From NCBI GenBank assembly GCA_027489895.1, contig JAIXZD010000096.1, positions 1 through 38,450 of the forward strand: a DNA stretch of 38,450 bases. Direction: 5' to 3'. Source of the DNA: Planctomycetaceae bacterium (GTDB taxonomy: Bacteria; Planctomycetota; Planctomycetia; Planctomycetales; Planctomycetaceae). Every line of letters starts with the position of its first letter. Position 1 is the first letter of the stretch. The notes under the pieces are model-generated. The model saw only the letters and a program-made list of their open reading frames with translations, did not search any database and was not told where the DNA came from. Positions 25,173 through 33,726 of the stretch are shown in pieces. Made by a program: the position numbers and the translations under genes.

Positions 25173-25664
25173 AGTGACTTGTCCTTCCACCAAAAAAACC
25201 GAACACCGCGGACAATGTTCGCCGCGAACAGAAATCGTTGTTGCCCTGACTTGATGGACCCCGGCTCGGCTCGCCCGGACCCGCAAACCGCCCCTGCGAC
25301 CCAACCCCACCAACTTCCGCAGGAAGCCGGTCTTGTTCACAGATCGGGACGCCCTCTATCGCTTTGTATCGTAGGAGAGAGATCGTCTCGCCAACAGGTC
25401 CGAGCCGACCCCCTCGCCAAGCCTTCATCTGCCAGAGCCAGTGCGCCCGACCCGATCGCACCACCGCATGGCCGAGGAGTTCGCCCCCCGACGAGGCGTT
25501 GAAAAAATCGTGGGACAGGCTTCCAGCCTGTCATTTCCTCTCCAGACAGCCTGCAAACCAGACAGCCTGGAAGCCTATCCCACAATAGATCACAGCCTCG
25601 ACGCGGACTCTGACCGGAGAACATCTCCGGCAGAGTCAACAGGCCCTGCAACCGGTGCCACGGG
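25173..25664. other. Long rpsB-tsf gap with a palindromic repeat
   Basis: No gene is seen in 492 bases. The palindromic element 25510-25583 lies in it. In other bacteria the rpsB-tsf gap is short; this one may hold a second promoter for tsf. Confidence 0.6.
25510..25583. repeat. GGCTTCCAGCCTGTC palindromic element, copy 2
   Basis: Left arm 25510-25532 begins GTGGGACAGGCTTCCAGCCT; the right arm 25561-25583 is nearly its reverse complement (21 of 23 pairs by eye). A copy is at 22480-22549. It is within the rpsB-tsf intergenic gap. Confidence 0.7.
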
Positions 25665-26402
25665 CTACCGGTCGCTGGGAACGGCCTGGTCGGCGGCTTC
25701 TTCCTTGGGCTGCTCGGCCACCTGGGCCTTGCCCTCTTTCACCGCGCTCGCCAAGTGCTGCAGGATGATGTCGATCGAGCGGATGCTATCGTCGTTGCCG
25801 GGAATCGGAAGGTCCACGACGTCCGGGTCCGAATCGGTATCGATCAGGGCGACAATCTTCACGCCCAGCAACCGGGCTTCCTTGACGGCGATCGTTTCCC
25901 GCTTCGGGTCGACGACGACGAGACACTCCGGCATCCGGTTCATCGTCCGGATCCCCGACAGGTTCGTGTGAATCTTCTTGTATTCACGGCCGAGGGTCGA
26001 CTGCATCTTCTTCGAGTAGGTCGCCATCGCGCCCGTCTCGCGGATCGACTCCAGCTCTTCCAGCCGCTTCAGACGGCTGCGAATCGTCCGGAAGTTCGTC
26101 AGCGTGCCCCCGAGCCAACGCTCGTTCACGTAGGGCATGCCGCAGCTTTCGGCGGCCTGGGCGACGCGTTCAGCCGCCTGTCGCTTCGTCCCGACGAACA
26201 GCACGAGGCTGCCCTGGGCCGACACGCGGGCCAGATACTTCTGCGCCCGCAGCAGACCGCGAACGGTTTCCTTCAAGTCGATGATATGAATCTGGTTGCG
26301 GCGACCGAAAATGTACGGCCGCATCTTCGGGTTCCAGCGACTGGCCCGATGGCCGAAGTGGACGCCCGCTTCGAGAATTTCCTTGATGACGATTTCAGAC
26401 AC
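25665..26402 (-). CDS. rpsB: 30S ribosomal protein S2
   Basis: 245 residues. Typical start [25 protein letters not shown], the internal [14 protein letters not shown] and [11 protein letters not shown] motifs, [13 protein letters not shown], then [32 protein letters not shown]. The last ~20 residues are an acidic/Ala-rich tail. The start is GTG at 26402, with GGAG about nine bases upstream. It binds the small subunit head and heads the rpsB-tsf-pyrH-frr cluster. S2 often autoregulates its own operon by leader binding; no leader structure was identified here. Confidence 0.97.
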   Translation of the reverse strand: MSEIVIKEILEAGVHFGHRASRWNPKMRPYIFGRRNQIHIIDLKETVRGLLRAQKYLARVSAQGSLVLFVGTKRQAAERVAQAAESCGMPYVNERWLGGTLTNFRTIRSRLKRLEELESIRETGAMATYSKKMQSTLGREYKKIHTNLSGIRTMNRMPECLVVVDPKRETIAVKEARLLGVKIVALIDTDSDPDVVDLPIPGNDDSIRSIDIILQHLASAVKEGKAQVAEQPKEEAADQAVPSDR

Positions 26403-26687
26403 GAATCACTTCTCCGTTGGGTGCGTTCACCTATCCCCCATCAAGCTGAGGGAGCCGCAGTCAAATTGAAGAGACCAAACCTGTTCCCGCAACGTCACCA
26501 CGACGTCACATCGATCGACAGAACGCTGCCCACCGTTTGACGAAAAATCCGTCCACGCGCGACACAGCGAAACTCCGAGCAAAGCAGTGTAACCCACCCC
26601 GCCCCGCCGGTCAAAGCCGGATTTCGAGCCGGGTTTCAGTATCAGACGGTCCACTCGCCGAACTCGGGGCGACAACCATATTCGTGG

Positions 26688-26712
26688 GAGCCGGAAGCGT
26701 GAGCGCCCGGAG
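26688..26712. repeat. GAGCCGGAAGCG-type element, copy 3
   Basis: Matches 11797-11821 at 24 of 25 positions. Intergenic. Confidence 0.65.
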
Positions 26713-26900
26713 GTCCAACCGTTCCGCTCCTCAATCCCTGTTGAGAATAATAGGAACCGCCGGCTTACAGACTCGCCGTCTTCTCTCGGCCGCCTGAACC
26801 GAGGAGTTGTCTTACCGCCGCGAACGGCGACGCGCCCCCCTCTCTCCAACCCCATCGATCACTCAGGTGGCTGACGCTCTGGATGCCCCCAACTCCTGTC

Positions 26901-26940
26901 GTTCCTTTGCGTCTTCGCGTCTTCGCGTCTTTGTGTGAAC
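26901..26940 (-). repeat. CACCAAG-type micro-repeat, related copy in reverse
   Basis: On the minus strand it reads as periodic units of about eight bases (CACAAAG, ACGCGAAG, ACGCGAAG, ACGCAAAG) then GAA, resembling 2081-2110. It lies in the leader region of rpsB and upstream of the lipoprotein gene. Confidence 0.55.
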
Positions 26941-27186
26941 GACCCTCCCCGAGTCGACTCCCCGCAAAGCCCGTCTCGCACCCCTTGTGATGGGGGGCCC
27001 CAGACCCGTCTTGACCTCAATCGCTGGCGGGACTACGTCTCCCGGTTGTGAATGTGCCCTGCAGTGACGGTTCCCCTGGACGCGATGCCGGAGTCTGCGA
27101 TGCCCTCCCCCCACCCCGGTCTGGCCCCCCGACGCCTCATCGTCGCTGGCCGCATCGCCGGTCGGGAAACTGCCGGGATTGGCGTG

Positions 27187-27765
27187 ATGTACCACTATCT
27201 CGCCTGGGGCTGCCTCGCAATCGCCTCCGCGGGCTGTGCCTCGGCCTCCCTTTCGGGGCGGCTGGTCGACAATCCCCTCGCCACCGCCGAGCAGCAGGAC
27301 GAGGTCCTCAAGCTGGTCCCGGTGGGGACACCACGGGAAGACGCCCTGGAAACGCTCGCCAACGCTGGCATCGAGGTTCACGAGGGCGCTTCGAACACCA
27401 TCTACTACTGCGACATCTGGCGCCGGAAAGATGGAAGTCGCTGGCAGATGGATGTCGCCCTGCTGTTCGACAAACAGGGGAATCTCTACCGCACCCGCTC
27501 GGCCCAGGCACTCACGGAAGTCGATTCGACAGCAGGCCTCGCCGAACCAGCCGCCGCACCATCCCGAGCCACGTCTCGAGGGGCAACAGCCACTCGCGGG
27601 ACCACAACCGCCCCGCCGGCGGACAGCCTCTACGGCGTCCCCGCCGCCCCATCCTCAGGTCCGGCACCCGCCCCGGCCTTCGATTCCGTGACCGGTGATT
27701 CCGCGTCACCCCGCCAACGGGGTTCGGCGCCGCGGGTTCCGTTTGACAATCGCCCGCAGGGTTAA
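27187..27765 (+). CDS. Lipoprotein with BamE/SmpA-like core
   Basis: 192 residues from ATG at 27187. The signal peptide is short and hydrophobic and ends in a lipobox-like ASAGC (Cys17), so it is likely a lipoprotein. The residues 28-100 (DEVLKLVPVGTPREDALETLANAGI, then YYCDIW and WQMDVALLFDKQGNLYRTR) resemble the small alpha-beta fold of BamE/SmpA/OmlA proteins, though the link is by pattern only. The last ~70 residues are a Pro/Ala/Ser/Thr-rich, probably disordered tail. Upstream starts in the same frame (from 27052) give no signal peptide. Function unknown. It converges on the exporter operon. Confidence 0.72.
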   Translation: MYHYLAWGCLAIASAGCASASLSGRLVDNPLATAEQQDEVLKLVPVGTPREDALETLANAGIEVHEGASNTIYYCDIWRRKDGSRWQMDVALLFDKQGNLYRTRSAQALTEVDSTAGLAEPAAAPSRATSRGATATRGTTTAPPADSLYGVPAAPSSGPAPAPAFDSVTGDSASPRQRGSAPRVPFDNRPQG

Positions 27766-27891
27766 GCCCGATCACAAACTCCACGACTTCTCCCTGCTCG
27801 AAGGAAAAGCCGCGGCTGCCGCTCAGTCCGGGTACGGACGCTTCTGGATCGCCAGAGGATATCTGGCGCCCCAGGGACTCAATTGACCACC

Positions 27892-29232
27892 CTACTTGTT
27901 GTACAGCCCTTTTCGGCGGATGTACTCGGTGTTAAACACACCGACACTTCCCGCGTTCTGCTCCCAAACAGACTTCAGCGGGTAGTCGTCGGGAACGGGG
28001 GCCGATTCGATCTGCAGCACCGACCGCCAGGCAATCATTGCGACCATGGCATCTTCCACGGTCTCCATCTGCTCCAGCAGTTCGGGGTACTTCCGGATCA
28101 TCGTGTCGTACTTCTCCATCCCGCTTTCCAGCAGCTTCCGCGCCTCGACGAAGTCGCCCTTCGCCGCCGCCACTTCGCCGTTGTACAAGTCACGCCGGGC
28201 GTCGACCGTGTTCTGTTCGCGTTCGACGAAGCACCGCAACCGCCAGTAGCGGTAGTTGCACATATCCTGGTAACGATAGACCCAATTCAGCTTGTCGTCT
28301 TCGCCCCGATCCTGCATCTCCTTGGCGTCCTTCTCGGTCACTTCGAGATGGACCATGCCGCCAGGCGAATCGAATTCTTCCTTGCCGTACTTCTGGCTCC
28401 ATTCAATCGCCGCGGTTTCCCAAGCCTGCTTGGTGATATCCCCAAACACGCCTTCCCGCTGCTTGGCCTGCGCAAACTCGATCATCGCGCGAACCGGATA
28501 GCTGCGGAACAACGGCCGCCCCATGACATGCTGTTCGATTCCGGTGTCGTCGATCGTGCGGTTCGCATCCCGGAACCACTTTTCGGCCACCTGATAGTTG
28601 TCTTTCCCTTCCGGGTTGATTTCGGGGTCGAGGCCACTGGGGAACGCTTCGGTGTTCGGGTCTTTCACGAAGTACTGTCGGAACTGCTTCCATTCGTCCG
28701 CCCGGCCGATCTTCTGCGAGTAGGTGTTTCCCGTCCGCCACTGCATTTCGCCGTACTTCTGGTTCTGCAGCACACCCTGCTGGTAGAACTTGAGCCCCTC
28801 CTTCACCCAGAAATAGCGGTCGCGCACGAGGTCCCACTCGGCCGAGACGTTGTAGGCCAGGTTCCAGGCCTGCATGTCCCACACCTTGAGAAAGTGCGGC
28901 TGCAATTGCGTGATCGACTCGGTCACCGCCCGGAGCTCGGCCCAGTTCTTCGTTTTCTGCAGGTCAATCGCCTGCTGCCACAGAATGTTCGCCGCGATCC
29001 CGCGCATGCCCAGCAGCACGAGGTTCATGCTCGCGCTTGCGGGGTCGACTTTGCCGAGGCTGCTTTCTTTCAGGTCGTACTCGCGCCGCATTCGTGCGAG
29101 CGTACCGCCCTGATCTCCCCCCGTGGCCGTGCGCCCTTCATCGGGACGCCCCAGCACAATGATGGGAATGAACAGCACCAGAATACCGACCAGGTAGACG
29201 AGCTTCCGTTGGAGTCCGGTTAACTTGCTCAT
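27892..29232 (-). CDS. Membrane-anchored protein coupled to an ABC exporter, unknown function
   Basis: 446 residues. One membrane helix at residues 11-28 leaves a large extracytoplasmic domain that is highly helical and rich in Trp/Tyr, for example ILWQQAIDLQKTKNWAELRA and HFLKVWDMQAWNLAYN; the helix-turn pattern suggests TPR-like repeats, but I cannot define the units. No catalytic motif is seen. The start ATG overlaps the upstream permease stop as ATGA, so it is almost certainly translated with it. The 5' part of its frame (to 29283) belongs to the permease. It probably works with the permease and ATPase as an adaptor or periplasmic component. Confidence 0.8.
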   Translation of the reverse strand: MSKLTGLQRKLVYLVGILVLFIPIIVLGRPDEGRTATGGDQGGTLARMRREYDLKESSLGKVDPASASMNLVLLGMRGIAANILWQQAIDLQKTKNWAELRAVTESITQLQPHFLKVWDMQAWNLAYNVSAEWDLVRDRYFWVKEGLKFYQQGVLQNQKYGEMQWRTGNTYSQKIGRADEWKQFRQYFVKDPNTEAFPSGLDPEINPEGKDNYQVAEKWFRDANRTIDDTGIEQHVMGRPLFRSYPVRAMIEFAQAKQREGVFGDITKQAWETAAIEWSQKYGKEEFDSPGGMVHLEVTEKDAKEMQDRGEDDKLNWVYRYQDMCNYRYWRLRCFVEREQNTVDARRDLYNGEVAAAKGDFVEARKLLESGMEKYDTMIRKYPELLEQMETVEDAMVAMIAWRSVLQIESAPVPDDYPLKSVWEQNAGSVGVFNTEYIRRKGLYNK

Positions 29233-30890
29233 TTCGCCTCGAGCTCCCGCAGGCGGAGACTGAAGTATCCCAACACAATCCACGGCAGCAGATAACCTGC
29301 CGTGATAATCAAACTTGGCAGCAACGCTCCGCTATTGGGCGGAACCGGATTCGTCCACGGCACATCGAACCCATACGCCACATACGGCGTGAGATCGAAA
29401 AACTTGAAATCGGGGAACAGGTACCGCACCGATCGCAAGAACCCGACGCCCGCGCCATCGACGAGCTGCATCACCTTGAATGGCAGTGTTGACGGCAATT
29501 CGGTCTGAGGATTCAGGTGTGCGAAAATGCGGTAGATCGATTCAAACGCCCCGCCGCCGACCCACTTGGCATCGACAATCGTGTCGAGGAAGGCCCGCCC
29601 CGTCGCCCCGACCAGCACGATGAAGAACGTCGTCATCGTCGCCACCGGCCCCTTGACGAACGTACTCGCGCAGACGCCGATCACCACGATCATCAACGTC
29701 AGCAGGCCAATCCCCAGCAGCCCTTTGGCGTAGCTGACCACGAACGGTTTGTCGGGCAGACGCACGAACAAGTCCGGACCCGCGGCCCCGATGTACTGCT
29801 GGGTCGGAAGGCAGAGCACTTCCACCCGCAAGCGGCCCTTCGAGACGAAATCCTTGAACAGATCGAGCTCGTTCCCCTCGTCGTCCACCACCCGCCGGGC
29901 CAGTTGCAGCAGATTCTCGCGGAACTCCTTCACTTCAAACGCGTTATCGGTCTGCTCGATCTTGCCGGCTTGATCGCGACTGGTCACCAGCGGCGCGACG
30001 GCACGTTTTTCCGTATCAGGATTGACCACCAGGATCTGGCAGGTGATCCCGCGGTCCATGTTCCCCTTGTAGCTGCGGAACACCTGGAACCCGGCTTCCA
30101 TCGGCAGATGGTCGGCGGTCTCGAGGTTGAACGCATCCAGCCCTTCGAAATTCCAGATCATCCGCGACTTGGTCCCGCCTTCAATAAAGCTGCGGAACAT
30201 CCACTCGTCGCCCGTATTGATCCCCTGCTTCTGATCGACCCCTTCGCGGTCCTTGAAGGCGATCTTTCCGTAAACGGGGACGCGAGCCACCAGCCGTTCC
30301 CGGCCCTTGGCATCGAGCTGACGCAGAATCCAGACGTAGCCCACCACACCCATGATCGCCAACAGCAAGCCGCCGATCGCAGTAAATCCAAGCACCCGGC
30401 CGATGACGATCTCCTGCCGACGGCAGGGCTTGGTCACCACGGTATGGATCGAGCGGACACGGATATCTTCCGGAATGCCCCAGCACGACAGCAGCAGCAC
30501 CATCGGAATGATCAGGAACGCAATCGTCCGCATCACGAAGGCGACATACACCTTGACCTGCTGTTCCGGGTCGGACGCAGGCTGAGCGAGGAACCAGCCC
30601 GCAAACAGGAACAGGACCGCGAACACCACGCCCACGAGCAACGCCTTGCGGCGAATCGCTTCGAGAATCGTCAGTTTCGTGATCGCCCAGATCCGCCGGG
30701 GCGAGGTCGACAGCCAGTCTTCCACCGCCAGCCTCAGGATGGACAGGACCGCGAGCGGACCGGTTTTGCCGCCGACAACAAAGCTGCCCGCCACGCTGAC
30801 CGTGATGATCGCAAACAGCAGCGAGCCGATCACCGAGATATAGGTGATCAGCGCTCCGCTGAAATCAAACTCAGACCCCATACTGGGCAT
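29229..30890 (-). CDS. ABC-2-type transporter permease
   Basis: 553 residues. Membrane helices are visible near the N-terminus (about 12-42), at 83-103, 118-142 and 165-190, and again in the last 150 residues (about 395-420, 425-445 and 525-548); the middle (about 195-385) is a large, soluble, charged insertion between the helix groups. The pattern with TKPCRRQEIVIGRVLG after the first helices is common in ABC-2-type permeases. The ATPase gene lies 149 bases upstream and the unknown partner overlaps the stop, so this is the membrane part of an exporter. Substrate unknown. The start could be ATG 30890 or the ATG at 30881; no ribosome site stands out. Confidence 0.88.
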   Translation of the reverse strand: MPSMGSEFDFSGALITYISVIGSLLFAIITVSVAGSFVVGGKTGPLAVLSILRLAVEDWLSTSPRRIWAITKLTILEAIRRKALLVGVVFAVLFLFAGWFLAQPASDPEQQVKVYVAFVMRTIAFLIIPMVLLLSCWGIPEDIRVRSIHTVVTKPCRRQEIVIGRVLGFTAIGGLLLAIMGVVGYVWILRQLDAKGRERLVARVPVYGKIAFKDREGVDQKQGINTGDEWMFRSFIEGGTKSRMIWNFEGLDAFNLETADHLPMEAGFQVFRSYKGNMDRGITCQILVVNPDTEKRAVAPLVTSRDQAGKIEQTDNAFEVKEFRENLLQLARRVVDDEGNELDLFKDFVSKGRLRVEVLCLPTQQYIGAAGPDLFVRLPDKPFVVSYAKGLLGIGLLTLMIVVIGVCASTFVKGPVATMTTFFIVLVGATGRAFLDTIVDAKWVGGGAFESIYRIFAHLNPQTELPSTLPFKVMQLVDGAGVGFLRSVRYLFPDFKFFDLTPYVAYGFDVPWTNPVPPNSGALLPSLIITAGYLLPWIVLGYFSLRLRELEAK

Positions 30891-30900
30891 ACTGCACCAT

Positions 30901-30928
30901 TCACCTGCGAAAGCTCACCTGCGAAAGC
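30901..30928. repeat. 14-bp perfect tandem repeat in the exporter operon gap
   Basis: TCACCTGCGAAAGC occurs twice in a row in the 149-base gap between the ATPase and permease genes. It is a recent-looking duplication close to the permease start. Confidence 0.7.
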
Positions 30929-31039
30929 CCACCCGCCGTTTGTCGGCTGTCGTCTCACCGCACCCGGGTGATCCCTCTGCACGCTGCAGACTCGGGACCA
31001 CCGACCTCAATCCGACCGTTCATTCCTGACAGACCGACG

Positions 31040-31942
31040 TTACGAAGCCGCTGTCGGCTTTCCGTCGGCGACATGCCGCTGGCCGGGGCGTTCCTTGCTT
31101 TCCCGAACCGTCTTGATGAACAGGTCTTCGAGGTTGCTGGTGGGATGATCGACATTCATCAGGCTCGCGCCGTGACGCTTCAAGACCTCTTCCACTTCGC
31201 GAATGACGTTCTCGGGCAACTGGCTCGTCTTGAGCTGCGTGACGCCCTCATCGACCAGCAGCTTGTCCACCCGGTCAAGCACCTTCAGGTCGCCTTCAAA
31301 CAGAATCGCAATCCGGTCGCACACGTCCTGCACGTCGGCCAGCAGGTGGCTGCACATCACAACTGTCTTGCCCTTCTCCTTCAGTTTGTCGATCAGGTCC
31401 TTCATGTCCCGCGAACCGAGCGGGTCGAGGCCGCTGGTTGGCTCGTCGAGCAAAATCAGGTCGGGATCGTTGATCAGCGCTTGCGCCAACCCGATGCGGC
31501 GGGTCATCCCCTTCGAGTATTCACGCAACTGACGGCGACGGGCATGCTTGAGGCCCACCATCTCGATCAGTTCCTTCGCGCGATCCTTCCGCACCTGGGC
31601 GGGAATGTTGAACAGCCGGCCGTAGAAGTCGAGCGTCTCTTCGGCATTGAGGAACCGGTAGAGATAGGTTTCCTCGGGCAGGTAGCCGATCCGCTCGTTC
31701 TTCGACACGTTCGTCGCCGGCTCGCCGAGGATCTTCACCTCGCCCTCGGTGGGGAACAGCAGCCCCAGCAGCAGCTTGAGTGTGGTCGTCTTCCCCGAGC
31801 CGTTGGGCCCCAGCAGGCCGAACACCTCGCCCTTTTTCACGTCCAGCGTGAGCTGGTTCAAGGCGCGAACCTTTTTACGACCCCAGAAGTCACGATAAAT
31901 CTTCGTGAGGTTTCTGATCTCGATGACACTTTCCGATTCCAT
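31040..31942 (-). CDS. ABC transporter ATP-binding protein
   Basis: 300 residues. Walker A GPNGSGKT (45-52), signature YSKGMTRR (141-148, a variant of LSGGQ), Walker [14 protein letters not shown] (161-173) and the H-loop His198 are intact, so it should hydrolyse ATP. After residue 215 it carries a C-terminal extension common in ABC-2 exporter ATPases. The ATG at 31942 is chosen; the frame upstream (to 32062) is not ABC-like. It is the first gene of the exporter operon ATPase-permease-unknown partner, 149 bases before the permease. Confidence 0.94.
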   Translation of the reverse strand: MESESVIEIRNLTKIYRDFWGRKKVRALNQLTLDVKKGEVFGLLGPNGSGKTTTLKLLLGLLFPTEGEVKILGEPATNVSKNERIGYLPEETYLYRFLNAEETLDFYGRLFNIPAQVRKDRAKELIEMVGLKHARRRQLREYSKGMTRRIGLAQALINDPDLILLDEPTSGLDPLGSRDMKDLIDKLKEKGKTVVMCSHLLADVQDVCDRIAILFEGDLKVLDRVDKLLVDEGVTQLKTSQLPENVIREVEEVLKRHGASLMNVDHPTSNLEDLFIKTVRESKERPGQRHVADGKPTAAS

Positions 31943-32352
31943 GCCACACCAACCACGCCCAAGGGATGCATTCGCGGCGAAAAGGAAACCCGCGCGACTC
32001 TTAGAAGAAACTGACTTTAGGCAATCACCGCATGCAAAAACAGCGAAAAAGCTCGACGGCACCGGGGTTACGCAAACAGCTCACGTTCAGTTGGTGAAAA
32101 ACTGACGATCGACACGATCGACAGAGCTTTCCAATTCGCACCGCCCTCACAGTCCGCCGCAGGGCGGACCCTGGTCTTCGGTCGCAACACCATGAATTCA
32201 AGAGTGTTATGACGTTTTGAGGCGATCGGCGTCCAAGCTCGGGGCCTGCGTTCGACTCTGTCGCCCAAGGCCTCTGGGAGGGTGCCCGGGGTACCGGGTT
32301 CAATTCTGGCAGAGGACTTCGCGTGGCAGCAAACGCGGAAAACAGGGGGTGG

Positions 32353-32373
32353 CCCGACCACCTCTTGGTCGGG
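32353..32373. repeat. Perfect 8-bp hairpin (CCCGACCA/TGGTCGGG)
   Basis: CCCGACCA at 32353-32360, loop CCTCT, TGGTCGGG at 32366-32373. No T-run follows. Confidence 0.6.
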
Positions 32374-32526
32374 TCGCGAAGCGACAGGACGGCGCGCCTT
32401 CCGCGAGCTTCCACCAGAACAGGCGCTGTTGCCGGAGGAGCCTGTGAGCGACGGGCGAGTCGTGTTGTCCCCGAGTTCAACCAGATATCGCGGTTTTGGC
32501 GAGGGGGGATATCTTCACCCTGTCGG

Positions 32527-32555
32527 CATGCTTGCCCCGAAGCGGTGCAAGCATG
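32527..32555. repeat. CATGCTTGC hairpin element, copy 1
   Basis: 29 bases: CATGCTTGC and GCAAGCATG form the outer stem, then a C/T mismatch and an inner CCG/CGG stem with loop AAG. Almost identical to 33542-33570, including flanks. Confidence 0.75.
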
Positions 32556-32644
32556 GCACGCGCCGAGGTGCAGTTGACGCTCGCACTAACCTGAACGCAG
32601 TGAGGCACTTGCGGCGTATCTGGCACCTTTTGAGGAACCGAGCC

Positions 32645-33142
32645 TTACCGCCCGTTCGACGGCATCGCGGCGGGGATCTGCGCGGTCGAACGGAGACCGG
32701 CCGCGCGGTCCAGCAGTTCGCCCGTCGGCACAACTTCTTGCCGCCGCATACGATACGTGAATTCACTCCGGTCGGTCTTGTGCGTCAGAAGGGTGTTGTC
32801 CGCGAAGAACTCCACGGGAGTGTACTGATACCACGGCGTCCGCACCTTCTGCATCACCGTCAACGTTTCGTACCCGTCCTTAATGAGAGTCAGCTCCCGC
32901 GTGCCGTAGTGCGTAAAGTCGACGGAGCAGGGCGTGTAGCCAATCTCCTCTCCCTCCAGCATCACGAGGGCACCGGGGGGATCCGAATGAATCGTCAGGC
33001 GGCGATGAATACAGCCGTTTCCCGCCAGCAGCAGTCCCGCCATCAGTCCCCAATAGAATACGGAGCGTGTTGTCAGACAGCGGGTTAGGCTGTGTGACTG
33101 CGGTTCCGGGGACGGTGCGGCAAAAGACATGGGAGACGGCAT
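32645..33142 (-). CDS. PEGA-domain lipoprotein
   Basis: 165 residues. A hydrophobic segment (SVFYWGLMAGLLLAGNGC) ends in a lipobox-like cysteine at residue 44, so the mature protein is likely lipid-anchored, though the leader is long. Residues about 48-92 form a PEGA repeat (TIHSDPPGALVMLEGEEIG, then YTPCSVDFTHYGTRELTLIKDGYE). PEGA domains are small beta folds found in envelope proteins of Planctomycetes and others; the binding target is not known. Two ATG starts (33142, 33130) are possible and neither has a clear ribosome site. Confidence 0.85.
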   Translation of the reverse strand: MPSPMSFAAPSPEPQSHSLTRCLTTRSVFYWGLMAGLLLAGNGCIHRRLTIHSDPPGALVMLEGEEIGYTPCSVDFTHYGTRELTLIKDGYETLTVMQKVRTPWYQYTPVEFFADNTLLTHKTDRSEFTYRMRRQEVVPTGELLDRAAGLRSTAQIPAAMPSNGR

Positions 33143-33317
33143 CGCAGTTCGAGACGAGAGACAGCTCTGCTCGGAGCAGACGTCCGTTTTCCAGCGTCAG
33201 ATCGCTGACAGACCCTCCTCCGACCCGGTATCTACCCCGAACAGCCCCTGCGAGGCAAGACGAGGTCGAAACGCAAAACTGCCCGACTTCCCGCCCCGGC
33301 CAGGAACTGTTTCTTAG

Positions 33318-33346
33318 ACCACCAAGCCACAAAGGCACCAAGAGAA
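33318..33346. repeat. CACCAAG-type micro-repeat, copy 3
   Basis: ACCACCAAG, CCACAAAG and GCACCAAG in series. Compare 2081-2110 and 26901-26940. Confidence 0.55.
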
Positions 33347-33541
33347 GACAAAACCGAGCCCTTTACTGACTCACGTTCGCCTCGATGCACACAGGCGAGC
33401 CGACACTGTGAGGGGGCGGTGGTATCGACCCATGCGGAGGGGCAGTGCTCCCTCCAGCGGTCTTCCGTGCGACCACTCCGCGTTGGCGGATAGGAGGTGG
33501 GCTGGAGTTTTTCGTAAGGGGGTTTGTCGATTCACGTTCGG

Positions 33542-33570
33542 CATGCTTGCCCCGAAACGGTGCAAGCATG
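33542..33570. repeat. CATGCTTGC hairpin element, copy 2
   Basis: Differs from 32527-32555 at one loop base (AAA for AAG); stems are identical. Confidence 0.75.
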
Positions 33571-33644
33571 GCACGGTGCGAGTCACCCAGGAGCGCCGTG
33601 ACGCGTGGTCAACTTCTCGCGGGCCCAAATTCTCAGCCCCAGGA

Positions 33645-33680
33645 GTCATTAGGCATTCGTCATTTGAGCATTTGACCATT
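33645..33680. repeat. Periodic TCATT/CATTTGA element
   Basis: Repeating units GTCATTAG, GCATTCG, TCATTTGA, GCATTTGA, CCATT at a period near seven bases. It stands just before the regulator gene. Confidence 0.5.
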
Positions 33681-33726
33681 CCTCCTTCTTGCCGTGGTGC
33701 TCTCGTCGTGTAACCTGAATCTCCGT

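Larger units (their letters stand above)
26403..27186. other. Long gap upstream of rpsB and the lipoprotein gene
   Basis: 784 bases without a supported gene. Contains the GAGCCGGAAGCG element at 26688-26712 and the CACCAAG-type micro-repeat at 26901-26940. Must hold the promoter of the rpsB cluster (minus) and of the lipoprotein (plus), but none is obvious. Confidence 0.5.
31943..32644. other. Long gap with hairpin repeats upstream of the exporter operon
   Basis: 702 bases without a supported gene. Contains a perfect hairpin CCCGACCA-CCTCT-TGGTCGGG at 32353-32373 and the CATGCTTGC element at 32527-32555. Must contain the exporter operon promoter. Open frames here resemble translated repeat sequence. 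Confidence 0.55.
33143..33726. other. Long repeat-rich gap between PEGA and regulator genes
   Basis: 584 bases without a supported gene; holds the CACCAAG-like run at 33318-33346, the CATGCTTGC hairpin at 33542-33570 and the periodic TCATT element at 33645-33680. The divergent promoters of the PEGA gene (minus) and regulator (plus) must lie here. Confidence 0.6.

Noticed and set aside
29517-30971. Plus-strand open frame of 484 codons
   Set aside because: Antisense to the ABC permease; His/Arg/Gln-rich shadow typical of high-GC genes.
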